From contig CAMDIP010000040.1 in assembly GCA_945899335.1 (NCBI GenBank), positions 1 to 9,305 of the forward strand: a stretch of 9,305 nt of DNA, read 5' to 3'. This document shows positions 8,718 to 9,305 of this stretch, in pieces. Below the pieces are notes generated by a model. It saw only the letters and a list, made by a program, of their open reading frames with translations, searched no databases and was not told the origin of the DNA. The DNA is from Bordetella parapertussis. Lineage in GTDB: Bacteria > Pseudomonadota > Gammaproteobacteria > Burkholderiales > Burkholderiaceae_C. Numbering within the stretch: the first letter of the stretch is position 1; each line of letters starts with the position of its first letter. Made by a program: the position numbers and the translations under genes.

Positions 8718-9065
8718 ATGTCAACCACACCATCAAAGCCTGTTTTGCCACCCGTGCAAACAGGCGACTCTGATTCCGTCGTCCTAGAACGTCGCACGCA
8801 GCGCACCGAGCCCCCACAGATGTACCAAGTGGTCATGCTCAACGACGACTTCACACCCATGGAGTTTGTTGTCAGGGTGCTGCAGGAGTTTTTCGGCAAA
8901 GACCGCGAAGCTGCCACCCAAATCATGCTCAAGATCCATTTAGATGGTAAGGGGATTTGTGGGGTTTACACCAAGGACGTTGCCGCCAGCAAAGTCGACC
9001 AAGTGCAAGACGCCGCCCACCAAGCCGGACACCCGCTGCAAGCTTTGCTTGAGCCCATTGAATAA
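8718..9065 (+). CDS. clpS: ATP-dependent Clp protease adaptor ClpS
   Basis: Delivers N-degron substrates to the ClpA-ClpP protease. With the ATG at 8718 it has 115 residues. A variable, probably flexible N-terminal arm (about 1-34) precedes the folded core. The core contains [21 protein letters not shown], which holds the Asn-Asp-Asp and Thr-Pro-Met residues that bind the N-terminal amino acid and gate the pocket. Next comes [21 protein letters not shown], whose His matches the conserved pocket histidine, and then the end [17 protein letters not shown] two codons upstream (8712) is possible. Neither start has a clear Shine-Dalgarno, and ATG is preferred by default. It is followed 58 bp later by clpA, the classic partner. 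Divergent from a cold-shock gene. Confidence 0.95.
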   Translation: MSTTPSKPVLPPVQTGDSDSVVLERRTQRTEPPQMYQVVMLNDDFTPMEFVVRVLQEFFGKDREAATQIMLKIHLDGKGICGVYTKDVAASKVDQVQDAAHQAGHPLQALLEPIE

Positions 9066-9123
9066 TGGCCCATCGTTTCCATATACAGTTGAACTTACAC
9101 AAAGACCGCCACAAGGAATTTCC

Positions 9124-9305
9124 ATGATTGCCCAAGAACTTGAAGTCAGCTTACACATGGCCTTTGTAGAGGCAAGACAACAACGGCATGAATTCATCAC
9201 AGTCGAGCATCTGCTGTTGGCCTTGCTGGACAACCCCAGCGCCGCAGAAGTTCTGCGTGCTTGCTCTGCCAATATCGATGACTTGCGTAAATCGCTTTCA
9301 AACTT
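9124..9305 (+). CDS. clpA: ClpA unfoldase, N-terminal part (cut by window edge)
   Basis: The AAA+ unfoldase that feeds substrates to ClpP and receives them from ClpS. Only 60 residues and two bases are present. MIAQELEVSLHMAFVEARQQ, then HEFITVEHLLLALLDNPSA (22-40) and a start of AEVLRACSANIDDLRKSL, form the first Clp N-domain repeat, to which ClpS binds. The ATG at 9124 has AAGGA about 6 nt upstream. ClpB and ClpC share the N-domain, but position directly after clpS indicates ClpA. The ATPase domains lie beyond the window. Confidence 0.95.
   Translation, partial: MIAQELEVSLHMAFVEARQQRHEFITVEHLLLALLDNPSAAEVLRACSANIDDLRKSLSN

Overview
This is an ordinary, gene-dense bacterial chromosome segment, most likely from a betaproteobacterium of the order Burkholderiales. 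A Comamonadaceae-like member of moderate GC (a Limnohabitans-type organism, for example) would fit. That placement is inferred from remembered family features: an isocitrate dehydrogenase beginning MYQHIKVP, the block exbB-exbD-lpxK-Trm112-kdsB-adk, and the styles of the ClpS and DUF192 proteins. No database search was run. I count twelve protein-coding genes, two of them cut by the window edges. I see no rRNA, tRNA, CRISPR array, insertion sequence, prophage or plasmid function.

Layout. At the left edge the start of lexA runs leftwards on the minus strand. It is separated by a 107-bp gap from a rightward cytoplasmic L-asparaginase gene. The gap holds two abutting LexA-type SOS boxes. The asparaginase gene runs tail-to-tail into adk with a 10-bp overlap. 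From 5068 down to 1318 lies a compact minus-strand cluster, in transcription order exbB, exbD, lpxK, a Trm112-family gene, kdsB and adk. Its members overlap or sit a few bases apart, except for an 88-bp gap before adk. Divergent from exbB, only 46 bp away, is xseA (exonuclease VII large subunit). xseA converges with a minus-strand gene for an exported DUF192 protein, which is itself divergent from icd. icd converges with a small cold-shock protein gene carrying an unusual C-terminal tail. Across a very AT-rich 161-bp divergent gap, clpS and then clpA run off the right end.

How the genes work together. ExbB/ExbD form an inner-membrane proton-channel motor. LpxK and KdsB act in lipid A and Kdo (LPS inner core) synthesis, and Adk supplies adenylate interconversion, so the cluster is a cell-envelope and housekeeping unit. 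LexA and XseA belong to DNA-damage response and repair. Icd is the NADP-type TCA-cycle enzyme. ClpS and ClpA form the N-degron adaptor and unfoldase for ClpP proteolysis.

I found no convincing new biological system. The points most worth a second look are the tandem SOS operator shared by lexA and the asparaginase gene, the tailed cold-shock protein, the AT-rich palindromic regulatory gap before clpS, and several TTG starts supported by good ribosome binding sites.
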